From Mesostigma viride (lineage: Eukaryota > Streptophyta > Mesostigmatophyceae > Mesostigmatales > Mesostigmataceae), in the NCBI GenBank assembly GCA_009746045.1, contig RPFO01000219.1:789501-853500 (forward strand): a DNA stretch of 64,000 nucleotides, in the 5' to 3' direction. Positions 54,587 to 63,933 of the stretch are shown one piece after another (position 1 is the stretch's first letter; the number at the start of each line of letters is the position of its first letter). Under the pieces are notes generated by a model that searched no databases, was not told the DNA's origin, and saw only the letters and a program-made list of their open reading frames with translations. Position numbers and translations under genes: made by a program.

Positions 54587-55638
54587 TTAAAAATATAATT
54601 ACTTACAACAGAGTGAAATCACTCAAACCAAAGCAAACGCCCAGCTATAAACCTATATACAGAGCCATGTCAAAGCTCTATACTACGATAAGACCAATGG
54701 AAACGCCTAACGGGAGGAACCTAATAGCCCTGCTGCACCGCAAAATCAGCCCGCGTACGGCGGAGCATGATGTCAGCCATGGCCCGAGTCAGCGCCACCG
54801 ACAAGCGCTGACGCCAATATGACGTCCAGGTCCGCGCCGACCATGGGGCCCGCTGGCCCTCCAGGTCCAGCCGGTCCTCCCGGAGCCGGCAACACTCCTT
54901 GAAGAAGGCGGAGGTCAGGGGCCCCATGGCCCCAAACTCCTCCAGGACAAAGGGCACCACACGATGGTGCCCGACGTCGCCGTAGGCCAGGAGCTTGGCC
55001 CGCTCCGCCCGGTCCGCCGTGTAACCTGCCGTGAGGGAGGCCCCAGCCACGTGGCTAAGAGCCAAGGGCCGCGCCACCGAAACGTCAATAAGCAGATGCC
55101 GGCCACCCCCCTCAAAGTCCAGCACCACGATGTCAGGCCGGTGGTTGGGGGAATAGAAGGCAGCGCCATCCGCATCCTCGGACCGGATGTTCGCGTGGGG
55201 GAAAACCGACCGAATCATGGCGAGCACCACCGTCAGGAGGACAGTGTGCAAATACAAATACCAATTCTGATTCTGTTGGCCCCCCATGCAGGAAAGGTAG
55301 TGAGTCCCCGTGGGATCCAGCGGCTGCCCACAGCTACCACAAGGCCGCCCGGCCGGAACAAGAGGCTGCGGGGCAAATAGCTGGTGCCGGAGCGCCACCG
55401 AGTAGTGGCTGGGAGCCAAGGCGAATGGGGGGGCCATGGGAAGAGCACGAAGGTACGCCGAGCCCACACTCCGCAAGGAAAGCGAGAACAGCCACGCACG
55501 TCCCTGGGCATTGAGGTCCGCGAAAAGAGCAATCCAATCAGCCGTGTGCAGAATACCCGCGTAGGTTCTCTGGTGTTTATCGATGACGCGAGCAGGGAAT
55601 GCGGCGGGAGATTGAACGGAGGCGACCGAGGGAGTGAA
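54587..55638 (-). mobile_element. 5'-truncated LINE with RT C-terminal/nuclease-like ORF
   Basis: Minus-strand insertion into the 3' UTR of ORF1 copy D. GGAATATATATA at 54575-54586 and 55639-55650 flank it. It carries the last ~250 codons of an ORF2. Confidence 0.85.
54721..55476 (-). pseudogene. LINE ORF2 C-terminal domain (PD-(D/E)XK-like)
   Basis: 251-codon frame. It contains CGSCGQPLDPTGTHYLSCMG (a Cys/His knuckle-like cluster), then RPDIVVLDFEGGGRHLLIDV and SVARPLALSHVAGASLTAGY, then AYGDVGHHRVVPFVLEEFGA. The order CxxC...H..C followed by RPD-x(11-13)-IDVSV resembles the zinc knuckle plus PD-(D/E)XK-like region at the C-terminus of some LINE reverse-transcriptase proteins. This is a family-level inference. 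The N-terminal RT is missing by 5' truncation. A second fragment of the same domain lies at 57950-58340. Confidence 0.7.
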
Positions 55639-55650
55639 GGAATATATATA

Positions 55651-55725
55651 TTAAAAATATAATTACTTACAGCAGAGTGAAATCACTCAAACCAAAGCAA
55701 ACGCCCAGCTATAAACCTATATACA
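55651..55725 (-). mobile_element. Minimal 5'-truncated LINE insertion (~75 bp) at the same target
   Basis: The 3' end sequence TTAAAAATATAATTACTTAC to AACCTATATACA, flanked by GGAATATATATA at 55639-55650 and 55726-55737. It is the third copy of this LINE 3' end and the second insertion into one site. Confidence 0.85.
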
Positions 55726-56284
55726 GGAATATATATATACCAGTAGTGTAGATTAGTAAGGCTTAGCCTAGCATGTGGCCCACGCGCATGTGCGCCCACA
55801 ATGGCCCCCATGGATGTTGCCTTCAGAATTTAGCCAAGCCATGCCTATAATGGGACCCCCATGGATGTTGCATTAAGAATTTCGCCATGCTATGCCATGC
55901 AGAGAGATGCTCTCTGTCGAGAAGCCATGCCCTAGCTCTTGTATAGCCATGCTGATCTTCCCCCACATAACATACTCCCCCTTAGCTGGGCATAGTGTGA
56001 AGATTATGAGGGTGCAGGTGCCCTGGTGCACCTAGAGCAAGGGTCGCTTACATTCCCACCCTTGCAGGAAGTAGCCTAGGATGTATCTAAAGCCATATGC
56101 CCCTTCTCAGGGATATGTGCTACATTGACTCCCAACGGAGTGATGTTGATAATTAATTAATTAATTAATCCTGACTGACAAATTGAAAAAGTAAATGCAG
56201 GCACTGGCTTCAGCTGCCATGGTCCGGATCTTCGACCTGATTTCAGGCCTGAGCTGGGTGTCTTTTGATATACCCAGAACATCA

Positions 56285-56569
56285 TATACAACGCCTCCGC
56301 TTCTTCTCATCTTTGAGAGCCCAGCGGACAAGATTTCGTTTCTCAGACGCCGCAAGCGGCTCGAGAAGACTCACTTCACCGTGGACGACGACTTGACCCT
56401 GGCACAGCAACAACGGCGACGGGAGCTATGGCCGACCTACCTCCAGCTCCGGCAGACCAAGGCGGGCCAGCCGGTGTACTGGAAGGGGGCGGCCATCTAC
56501 GTCGGCCACAAGCCCTGGCACGTGACCCCCTCGACCACCGCGGCCCCAACAACTCCAGCCCCAGCCTAG
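56285..56569 (+). pseudogene. ORF1p C-terminal fragment (copy E)
   Basis: PPLLLIFESPADKISFLRRR, TVDDDLTLAQQQRRRELWPT and YWKGAAIYVGHKPWHVTPS. It is identical in pattern to copies A and C. The N-terminal half is missing. Confidence 0.65.
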
Positions 56570-56775
56570 GGGAATACAGCAGCAGTAGTGTAGAATAGTT
56601 AGACAGTGGCCTTGTACATGCCCGCCTACTACAGGCACTACACCAGCTGAGGCCTAGCCTTTTTAGTCATGTACATGTGTGCCTATGATGAGCCACCCTC
56701 CAGATGATGCCTAGCTTTATTTTATTATGCCGTGCCCATGCAGGGAGTCACTCTCTGCTGAGAAGCCATGCCTGT

Positions 56776-56924
56776 ATTCTGATCAGACACTCCGCAAAGG
56801 TGAAAACCTTTGCGTTCAGTGCCAGGCCGCGGAAAACGCGGAAAACGCGATCTGCAAATGAATCCGACCGGAATCGAACTGGGGACCTCTCGCACCAATT
56901 TTGCTGACTATAGGACGGACGTCT
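56776..56924 (-). mobile_element. SINE-like insertion, truncated copy, inverted
   Basis: Reverse complement of 27125-27280, including CCGGAATCGAACTGGGGACC (B-box region) and GCGGAAAACGCGGAAAACGC. It is flanked by CCTGTAT at 56769-56775 and 56925-56931. Confidence 0.7.
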
Positions 56925-57224
56925 CCTGTATGGCCATGATGATCTTCCCCCACATGCCACGCTCCCCCTTAGCTGGGCATAGCGCGATACATCATGAGGG
57001 TGCAGGTGCCTTGGTGCACCTAGAGCAAGGGTAGCTTACATTCCCCTCCTTGCATGAAGTAGCCCAGAATGTATTAAAAGCCATATGCCCCTTCTCAGGG
57101 ATATGTGCTACAGATACTCCCAACGGAGTTATGTTTCTAATTAATCATATACAACACAAAAATGTTTCACAAAATGTAGTCGTTTTACTGTGCGTCAAAC
57201 ATATAATCTGATCAACATATAATG

Positions 57225-57345
57225 ACCATCATGCCAAAGGTCCTATGTTCGATTCCTTGCTGGTAGCTTCTGGGCTTTCTTACTTTCTGTGTTCCGCGGA
57301 ATCTCAGATTTGGGCCGCTAGCGTTTTCACATTTGTTGCTTTCTG
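57225..57345 (+). repeat. Possible third SINE-like unit (tRNA-like B box)
   Basis: Contains GGTCCTATGTTCGATTCCTT, with a Pol III B-box match, followed by TTCTGTGTTCCGCGGAATCT. This is related in layout to, but diverged from, the 27.1 and 56.8 kb units. Not a tRNA gene: no acceptor stem or anticodon arm can be formed. Confidence 0.35.
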
Positions 57346-57684
57346 ATCTGATGACAATATAATAACCGTAGGAAGGGTCAAGTGCCATGGGATACCGTGA
57401 AAATAAGTGCCTGTGACACCAATAACGGCAAAGCGGCAGAGGTTGACAATCAGCCTTGCCATCATAGCGCCTTGAAGCAGTGTACAGCGGCCAAGTTATG
57501 AAAGAGGACCGCACTGCGAATCCCTGCCTTCCCATGCCGACGGCAGTGCCTCCCTTTAGACCTCCAGGTGTGCTAGAAACGAGCACCGTCTGTTTGCCAT
57601 GTTATGCCATGAACATCGGTTGTGACCTGCCACAACAAACGTGTCCCCCTGCCGGTCCCCTTTCGCATCAAGAAAGCTGGCTGC

Positions 57685-60600
57685 TCAGATCATGATGAGC
57701 TTTCCACCCAGATCCGCGGAGCCAAGGAGCACCGAGAACTCGTCAAAGTTGATCTTGCCGTCGTCATCCTTGTCAAACTTGCTGAACGTGGTCTTCACGA
57801 TCTGCTCACACGCACAACAAATTTATTTAAAATGCCAACAATTGCGTTAGAGGCAATTCAATGGGCAAAGAAAGGGGAGCGAGGAACACACTGATACGAT
57901 TTACTACAGCATTACAAGAATATATATGGGGCCCCCCTCTATTCACCCAAACACCGCCCCGACACTACCGTGCTCGATAACGATGGGCAGGGTTGCCCCC
58001 TGCTTGTCGATGTCTCCGTGTCTTCCGCTCTCTGGTCGCCACATCCTCCAGGCGGCTGGGGATGCCCGTGCTGCTGCCGCTGTGGCTGAGCGCGACAAGT
58101 TTGCCTCCTACGGCAACGTGGGGCCCCACCGGGTAATCCCCTTTGTCCTTGAGGAGTTCGGGGCCATGGGCAAGACGGCAGAGTTTTTTTCACGGGTGCT
58201 GCCAGCGGCGGGAAGATCGCCTCGACCTCGAGGATTAGACTGCCCCGTGGTCCCGGACATGGTTCTCGTATTGGCAGCAGCGCCTTTCCCTAGCCCTCAC
58301 TCGCACCGTGGCTGATGTGTAATTCCGCCGCACCCGGGCCGACTTCTGCCCTTGCCCATGCGGTGTAGATCCTTCCCAGGCCCAGTGGTGGGCCGGCAGC
58401 GCTGTTGCTGCATGTCATTGTCGTTTTGTACCTTGTGTTGGCTTGATATTTGCATGCCAGTGTCAGATTATTTTAGGGTTCTTCCTCTTTTCGGGGCTTT
58501 CCTTATGTTGAATGCGGCTCTCACCTCCGTAATTTATCATTATCTATGAACATATATGCGATGAGAGCGAGTGGGTGCGTGGGTGGGTGGGTGGGTGGGT
58601 GGGTGGGTGGGTGGGTGGGTGGGTGGGTGGGTGGGTGGGTGGGTGGGTGGGTGGGTGGGTGGGTGGGTGGGTGGGTGGGTGGGTGGGTGGGTGCGTGGGT
58701 GGGTGGGTGGGTGCGTGGGTGGGTGGGTGGGTGGGTGGGTGGGTGGGTGGGTGGGTGGGTGGGTGGGTGGGTGGGTGGGTGGGTGGGTGGGTGGGTGGGT
58801 GGGTGGGTGGGTGGGTGGGTGGGTGGGTGGGTGGGTGGGTGGGTGGGTGGGTGCGTGGGTGGGTGGGTGGGTGCGTGGGTGGGTGGGTGGGTGGGTGGGT
58901 GGGTGGGTGGGTGGGTGGGTGGGTGGGTGGGTGGGTGGGTGGGTGGGTGGGTGGGTGGGTGGGTGGTGGGTGGGTGGGTGGGTGGGTGGGTGGGTGGGTG
59001 GGTGGTGGGTGGGTGGGTGGGTGGGTGGGTGGGTGGGTGCGTGGGTGGGTGGGTGGGTGGGTGGGTGGGTGGGTGGGTGGGTGGGTGGGTGGGTGGGTGG
59101 GTGGGTGGGTGGGTGGGTGGGTGGGTGGGTGGGTGGGTGGGTGGGTGGGTGGGTGGGTGGGTGGGTGGGTGGGTGGGTGGGTGGGTGGGTGGGTGGGTGG
59201 GTGGGTGGGTGGGTGCGTGGGTGGGTGCGTGGAGGGCACAGCATGCCACCCATGATGCCGCACAACATCTTGGACCCAGCTTGTCAAACGTGTGCACCAT
59301 CAAATCATGCCCTCCCCATGGCCTCACCAACCACATTGCGACAACATCACATCGTGCTGCCCTGCGCTCCCCTCGTCAAACAGCGCTAAAAAAACTCGTC
59401 AAACTGCGCTAAAAAAACTCCTCATACTGCGCTAAAAAAACTCGTCAAACTGCGCTCACCTTGTCAAACTGCGCGTCACTCAGCTTGCCCCCCACAATCG
59501 CACGCATCATCTTGGACAGCTCCGCGTGCGACACCTCGTTGTCGCCGTCCTCATCAAACAAGCGGAATGCGACTGGGAAGGGGGGGGGGGGGGGGGGGGG
59601 GGGGAGGAGAAGGGGACGTGTGGGACGAAATGGGGGAGTACAGAGGGGAAGGGAGGGAGGGAGAATTAAGGGGGGAGCAGAGGGGAGGGAGAAGGAAGGG
59701 GGGAGGTGGGGAAAGAAGAGGGGAGGGAGGGGGGAGGCGAGGGGGACAGAAGAGGGATTGGAGGGAGAAGAAAGGCGGGAGGAGAGGGGTAAGGGAGGAG
59801 GGGACAAAAGGGGGATAAGGTGGGTCGGTGGGTGGGGAGAAAAAAGGAGGGAGAAGAGGAGGGATGAGGGAAGGGATTTTGGCGTGGGGATGGGGGGGCC
59901 AAGGAAAGGGTGGAATCAAGGGAAGGGGTGTAAAGGTGCGGGGCGGGGGGGGGGGGGGGGGGGGGGGGAGGAAGGGGAACCGAGACAAAACCAGCCAGAC
60001 AGGGCGAACGCAAGGACATGCGGGGCTTGAGTAAAAAGAGGGGGAAGGGGGAATAGGGGGGTGGATATGGCGGAGAGGGCAGGGCGGAGTGGGGCCCTTA
60101 ACTACACAAGGAAAGCCAGTGGAGTAGTACAGGGCAAGCATGACGCCGCGTGGAGCAGGCGTGACCACATCGACCAAATAGATGCGAGTACCGAGCACGA
60201 CTATGCGACGATAGATGCAAGCACTAAGCACAACTATGCGACTGTAGATGCAATCACCAAGCACGACTATGCGACGATAGATGCAAGCACCGTTCGGTAA
60301 CATGCTGTCATGAACTACGTGCCACGCTGCGCTGCCAAGCTCAGGTGCTTACTTGAATTCGGATGAGTGAGAATACATGTGTAGAGTCAAGGAACACGGT
60401 TTGACGGTGCTGGTATGGGGGGTACACAACACATGTGTATATATACATATATATGTGTGTGGGTATATGTGTACATATATATATAATATGGGGGTCTTTC
60501 ATACAGGAATGTGCGTATACTTATCATTGCAGGAGTTACGACACTTGGTAGCTACTACTAGAAATAACTTTCCTCAAGGACATGTCATCCTGCCTTGCAG

Positions 60601-61823
60601 GTGTACAAGAGAGGCGGCATGCCCTTGGGGCAGACCATTTTGTGCTGCTTGAAGCGACTGTCAAGGAGTGCCATCAACATTGGAATCATTATTTTTGTTG
60701 ATGTTCACAATGACCAACGTTCAGAATGACCAACGTGACCAGGTCAGAAAGGTACGGGCGTCTGCCGTTTGTTTGAGCCTAGCATCGCGGCCCTCATATG
60801 CATGATCCATCCCTTGCGGTACTGGCGTTGATATTGTATAACCACCATCACCATCCATGACTTCCATTGTGAATTATAATGGTGACACAATTCGCAATGT
60901 TATAGGCATACTTGGTGACAGAAACCCCCAAAGCACTTGTTAGACAATAACAAGTCACTGGCCACAAACACAGTACGTTCTGCTTCCACAAGAAATTTTC
61001 CGGAGCTTAACTTCTACTTTCATCTCTCAGCCATTCTAAGACAGCCTTTACCCCCCAGGATTTGCCATTTTCACGAAAAACACAAAGGAAGCTTTGGTAT
61101 TGAAAGCACGCTCTGCATTGAAACCAAAAGTGCAAAAGGAACTTACAACGGAGCTTCTCGTTGCGATCATTTAGCCGCTGCACTTGGTGCATGGCAATCA
61201 CAAACTCGGCAAAATCAAGCCTCCGGTTGCCGTTCGTGTCGAATAAATAGAACATACGCTTGGCAAACGGGTTGCCCGCTGCACGCGCGGGACGGTATAC
61301 AGGGGCAGGGAAGCGTGCAACCGTCAGCATTGCATCTCGCCAGGAATAGACAGCTAGATCGTATATGATAACGCTGTTATTCCTTTCCACGTTCCTTATA
61401 AAGGAGCCGAACCTGCCTGACAGCTGCGCATCTCTTATCAGTATTGGAAAAGAGACAAGGTCGACATCGCTGGAGACTAGAGGTACCAGCAATCGCAACG
61501 TGAACAAGGGCCTTCGTACCAAATTCGGCCATGTGAAGAAATTGGTCCTCGGAAATGTCATTGGCGCCAACAGCGATTTTTGAGAATCTTCTGTACAGCC
61601 GTCTCAACTCCTTCGCATCAACTGCACGGGGACAATCATGCAACCGAGGGCGGTCCTCAGTCCCATTCCATTCTTTCGTCGGCTGAGGTAGATTAATCGC
61701 TGCTCAAAGACCACGGGCACATCTCCAGCAAATTTGTCGCATTGCACAGGAAATATACTTACAAGAAGTTTTTGTCTTAATGGCTTCTACCTGCTCTGGA
61801 GGAATACTGATGTTGTTGCCCAT
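57685..61823 (-). CDS. Calcineurin B-like regulatory subunit (EF-hand Ca2+ sensor), complete, five exons, 174 aa
   Basis: Exons 61763-61823, 61520-61621, 61147-61278, 59460-59572 and 57685-57801 join in perfect phase (525 bp). The protein starts MGNNISIPPEQ, a classic N-myristoylation signal (Met-Gly...Ser at position 6). EF1 is degenerate (KIAVGANDISED). EF2 has DTNGNRRLDFAE, EF3 DEDGDNEVSHAE and EF4 DKDDDGKINFDE, each keeping acidic positions 1 and 12 and Gly or Asn spacing for Ca2+ binding. The C-terminus is SVLLGSADLGGKLIMI. Length (about 170 aa), order and C-terminus match calcineurin B, the Ca2+-binding regulatory subunit of protein phosphatase 2B; CHP or CBL relatives are the alternatives. 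The protein should act at membranes or in the cytosol with a catalytic A subunit not in this window. Introns 3 and 4 are over 1.5 kb and carry repeats and transposon debris. Confidence 0.93.
57950..58340 (+). pseudogene. LINE ORF2 C-terminal fragment inside calcineurin B intron 4
   Basis: CPLLVDVSV and then DKFASYGNVGPHRVIPFVLE with EFGAMG on the plus strand match the LINE C-terminal domain at 54721-55476. It is antisense to the host gene and frameshifted. Confidence 0.75.
58571..59231 (+). repeat. (GGGT)n array, ~660 bp, intronic, G-quadruplex-prone
   Basis: Almost pure GGGT with scattered GCGT units and two one-base contractions (GGTGGTGGG) near 58968 and 59005. GGGTGGGTGGGTGGG is a strong G-quadruplex pattern. 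It lies in intron 4 of the calcineurin B gene, with the G-rich strand being the template. Long frames through it (Pro-Thr-His or Gly-Trp-Val repeats) are artefacts. Confidence 0.95.
59385..59458. repeat. Short tandem repeat CTGCGCTAAAAAAACTCGTCAAA next to exon 4
   Basis: A ~24-bp unit (GCGCTAAAAAAACTCGTCAA) is repeated three times immediately beside the exon 4 donor. The last unit merges into TTGTCAAACTGCGC of the exon itself, so the array appears to have grown from exon-edge sequence. Confidence 0.7.
59580..59604. repeat. Poly-G tract (25 bp), 7 bp from the exon 4 acceptor
   Basis: On the sense (minus) strand this is a C25 run ending just before CTTCCCAG|exon 4, so it doubles as the polypyrimidine tract of the splice acceptor. 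Homopolymers this long are prone to length change. Confidence 0.95.
59605..60060. repeat. G/A-rich (polypurine) low-complexity region with a second poly-G tract
   Basis: GGGGA/GGAGG-type polypurine sequence filling the 3' part of intron 3, with a G24 run at 59945-59968. Long frames on both strands here are compositional. Confidence 0.85.
60178..60297. repeat. 33-bp minisatellite, ~3.5 copies, intronic
   Basis: Unit GATGCAAGCACCAAGCACGA plus CTATGCGACGATA. It reads as an 11-residue period on the plus strand, antisense to the calcineurin B gene. Confidence 0.9.
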
Positions 61824-63906
61824 ACTTCACTCGGACTACGTGTTCACGCCCTTACAGGGCCGGGGAAGGGTGTCTTACGCAGGAACAGGCCTTTCAACTT
61901 CCTTGCTGCAGCGTACCCTACGCTTCATTCCACAATCTAGCAAGCGCGAGAATCCTTTCACGTTAAAATTGCGATGCTGGCGGCCCTTTTGGTCAACGAG
62001 CCCGCTCAATACGCTGAAATAGAGTCGGGATGTGGACTGTCTGCGGGTTTCCATGCTCGTTCATGGACGTATATACCGAGCGTGGTTGTCCAAAACCAAA
62101 CCGAGCCCGGAGCCTGGGCAGAACTGGCAGAACTTAACGGCGTTGCTGGCAGCTACACCAGGGTGCGGTCACTACCACGTTCCCAATCTTGATTGGATGA
62201 TTGGATAAGCCATTGGACGATTGCGCAAGTAACTCCGAGAAATCAGGCCAAGGGTGCCGTTATGAGTTGTCACCAACTTGGCGAAGGGTGAATTGGCGCC
62301 AACCGCTCATTTCAAGTGTTTGCTTCGTTGATTGCCATGTGGAAGGCACAGACGTATCCTGGCCTCAATCTTGAATCCTCATGGCTCATGCACCATGGTG
62401 CCTCATTCCTGTCCCGACTACCGACTACCGAGAGTGCTAATCGCTGGCTCGCTGCACAGTAAAGTACTTCAGTTATTGCCTGCAGTTCCAGCTTCTGCAC
62501 AGCGTATGCCGACTGCCGAGGCCCATTAACTAATCTAGGCGAAAGCTTATTCTTTTCAAGGAAACTGCCAACGCGAGCGCTGAGCATCACTGTGCCGTCC
62601 TGTGATTATGCCCGCAACCCATCTTCCTGTGGGCTGTGGGTCATGGCTTGCCACGAAATTGCCAAGTGGGGGCTGCGTTGGTAATCACAGGAAGAAAAAG
62701 GTCCCCAAACCAGGCCCGCAGTCTAAACATCGGCATGTTGCTCACCCCGCGCACAAGCACCAGTGTGTGAGTGCCACGGGCATGCCCGCAACCGTAATGC
62801 CAAGCTTGCGAGCTCGCTCAGCGAGGCATTAGCTCTTCCTTGGTGGCGGCTCTTTATTGTTTTCTCCTGAAGTTGTTAGTCAGTTAAGATCGCGGCTCCG
62901 TCTACTGCTGGACGCGATTCCTGTAGTGGGGGGAGCTTAACGGGCAGATATCCGGGCCCATTTCTACCTTCCAGCTTCCCAAGATGGTGACGTCCAGCCT
63001 CATCGACGTGTTGGGTTTCTTTATCGGTAATGCACCCTGATTTTTTCCTGATATTCGCCCCCTCGTGCCCCAACGCCTAATGTGATACCATTCACGGGCA
63101 TTCGCCTCGATTCCGTTCAACTCCAGTCCGCTTGCTGCCATTAATCGGAATGGATTTCATCGGTCGGCCATATCCTTGTTCGTTGCAAATGCAGTTGCTG
63201 CATGCGACCCTTTCCTGCTCTTCATAGCGTTTCCTTTCTTACTACATTGGCAGCGCTGCTGCACCGTGTCCAGAAGATGCCTTATATTGCATTGCGCATG
63301 GAACTCAGCAGCCCCACCGCCTTGCATCTGCCTACCGTACGGACCCGGTGTGTGGACGAGCGAGTACATGCAAGAAGAGCGCTATTGCTGCACCCAGCAA
63401 CTTGCTCCCGCTCGCCATCAAAACGGCGAGAAGCAAGCACAATCGTCGCGGGGCAATAGGCGCAAGCACAATCTTCTGAGGATCGGCCGCGTTGCTCTCC
63501 TGGTTGCAGACTTCATGATTCTGAGGAGTGTTGTGCCCGTGGTGCATAGTGCTGCGTGCCCTGCTATGCACTTCCAGCGAGCCTCCGTGGGCAATTGGAC
63601 CGGCATTCCAACGACAAATTGTTCTCAAACCGCGTTTGTGCTGGGTCTGGGCCAATTGGTGCGATCCAAATTTCAAATTCCATCCCCAGTTCCATGAGGA
63701 GTGCACAACTTCGTACGCCTCCTATATGCCCAAGTCCGCACGAAGGCAGCTACTGCTCTGCCCTGCCACGTTTCTTCCCACTGCATGACATGCGCCAGTC
63801 ACCATGAAACTTCATGTGAATATGCGCACAATACCAGCTCTAAACTTGGTTGCATCACCGTGCTGATTCAAGGCCCTCCCCTTTCCTCCCCCGCGGTTGC
63901 CCCCAT
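61824..63906. other. No recognisable gene; upstream of calcineurin B
   Basis: The first few hundred bases should hold the calcineurin B promoter. Short frames such as 62602-62832 (+), 62902-63141 (-) and 63176-63697 (+) have no motif that I recognise. None is confirmed by a splice-consistent neighbour. Confidence 0.35.
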
Positions 63907-63933
63907 CCCCCCCCCCCCCCCCCCCCCCCCCCC
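63907..63933. repeat. Poly-C tract (27 bp)
   Basis: A run of C followed by TACCCGCCAACC. Its position before a hydrophobic reading (LVVLAAVLAVPLILL, 63952-63998) on the plus strand would suit an intron end and an exon beginning at the window edge, but this cannot be established. Confidence 0.9.

Larger units (their letters stand above)
53063..56170 (+). mobile_element. ORF1-only retroelement, copy D, interrupted by two LINE insertions
   Basis: 5' UTR with GAGCCACGAGCCACGAG, as in copy C. ORF1 runs 53219-54575. The 3' UTR is interrupted at 54587 and resumes at about 55736 (CAGTAGTGTAGATTAGTAAG), running to the TTAATTAATTAATTAA tail at about 56150-56169. IHVDHKPW subfamily. Confidence 0.75.
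56175..57145 (+). mobile_element. ORF1-only retroelement, copy E, with inverted 5' module
   Basis: ATGGTCCGGATCTTCGACCT to TGTCTTTTGATAT (56218-56272) is the reverse complement of the 5' module seen forward in copies A and B. It is followed by the ORF1 C-terminal part (56285-56569) and the 3' UTR to TACTCCCAACGGAGTTATGT near 57115-57140. A SINE-like insertion interrupts the 3' UTR at 56776-56924. Confidence 0.7.

Noticed and set aside
58521-59412. Pro-Thr-His and Gly-Trp-Val repeat proteins of 220-290 aa on both strands
   Set aside because: Artefacts of the GGGT array within a calcineurin B intron.
59554-60303. Pro/Ser-rich 249-codon minus frame over the polypurine region
   Set aside because: Composition-driven. 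It overlaps calcineurin B intron 3, and only the last ~40 codons next to 59460 (exon 4) are real.
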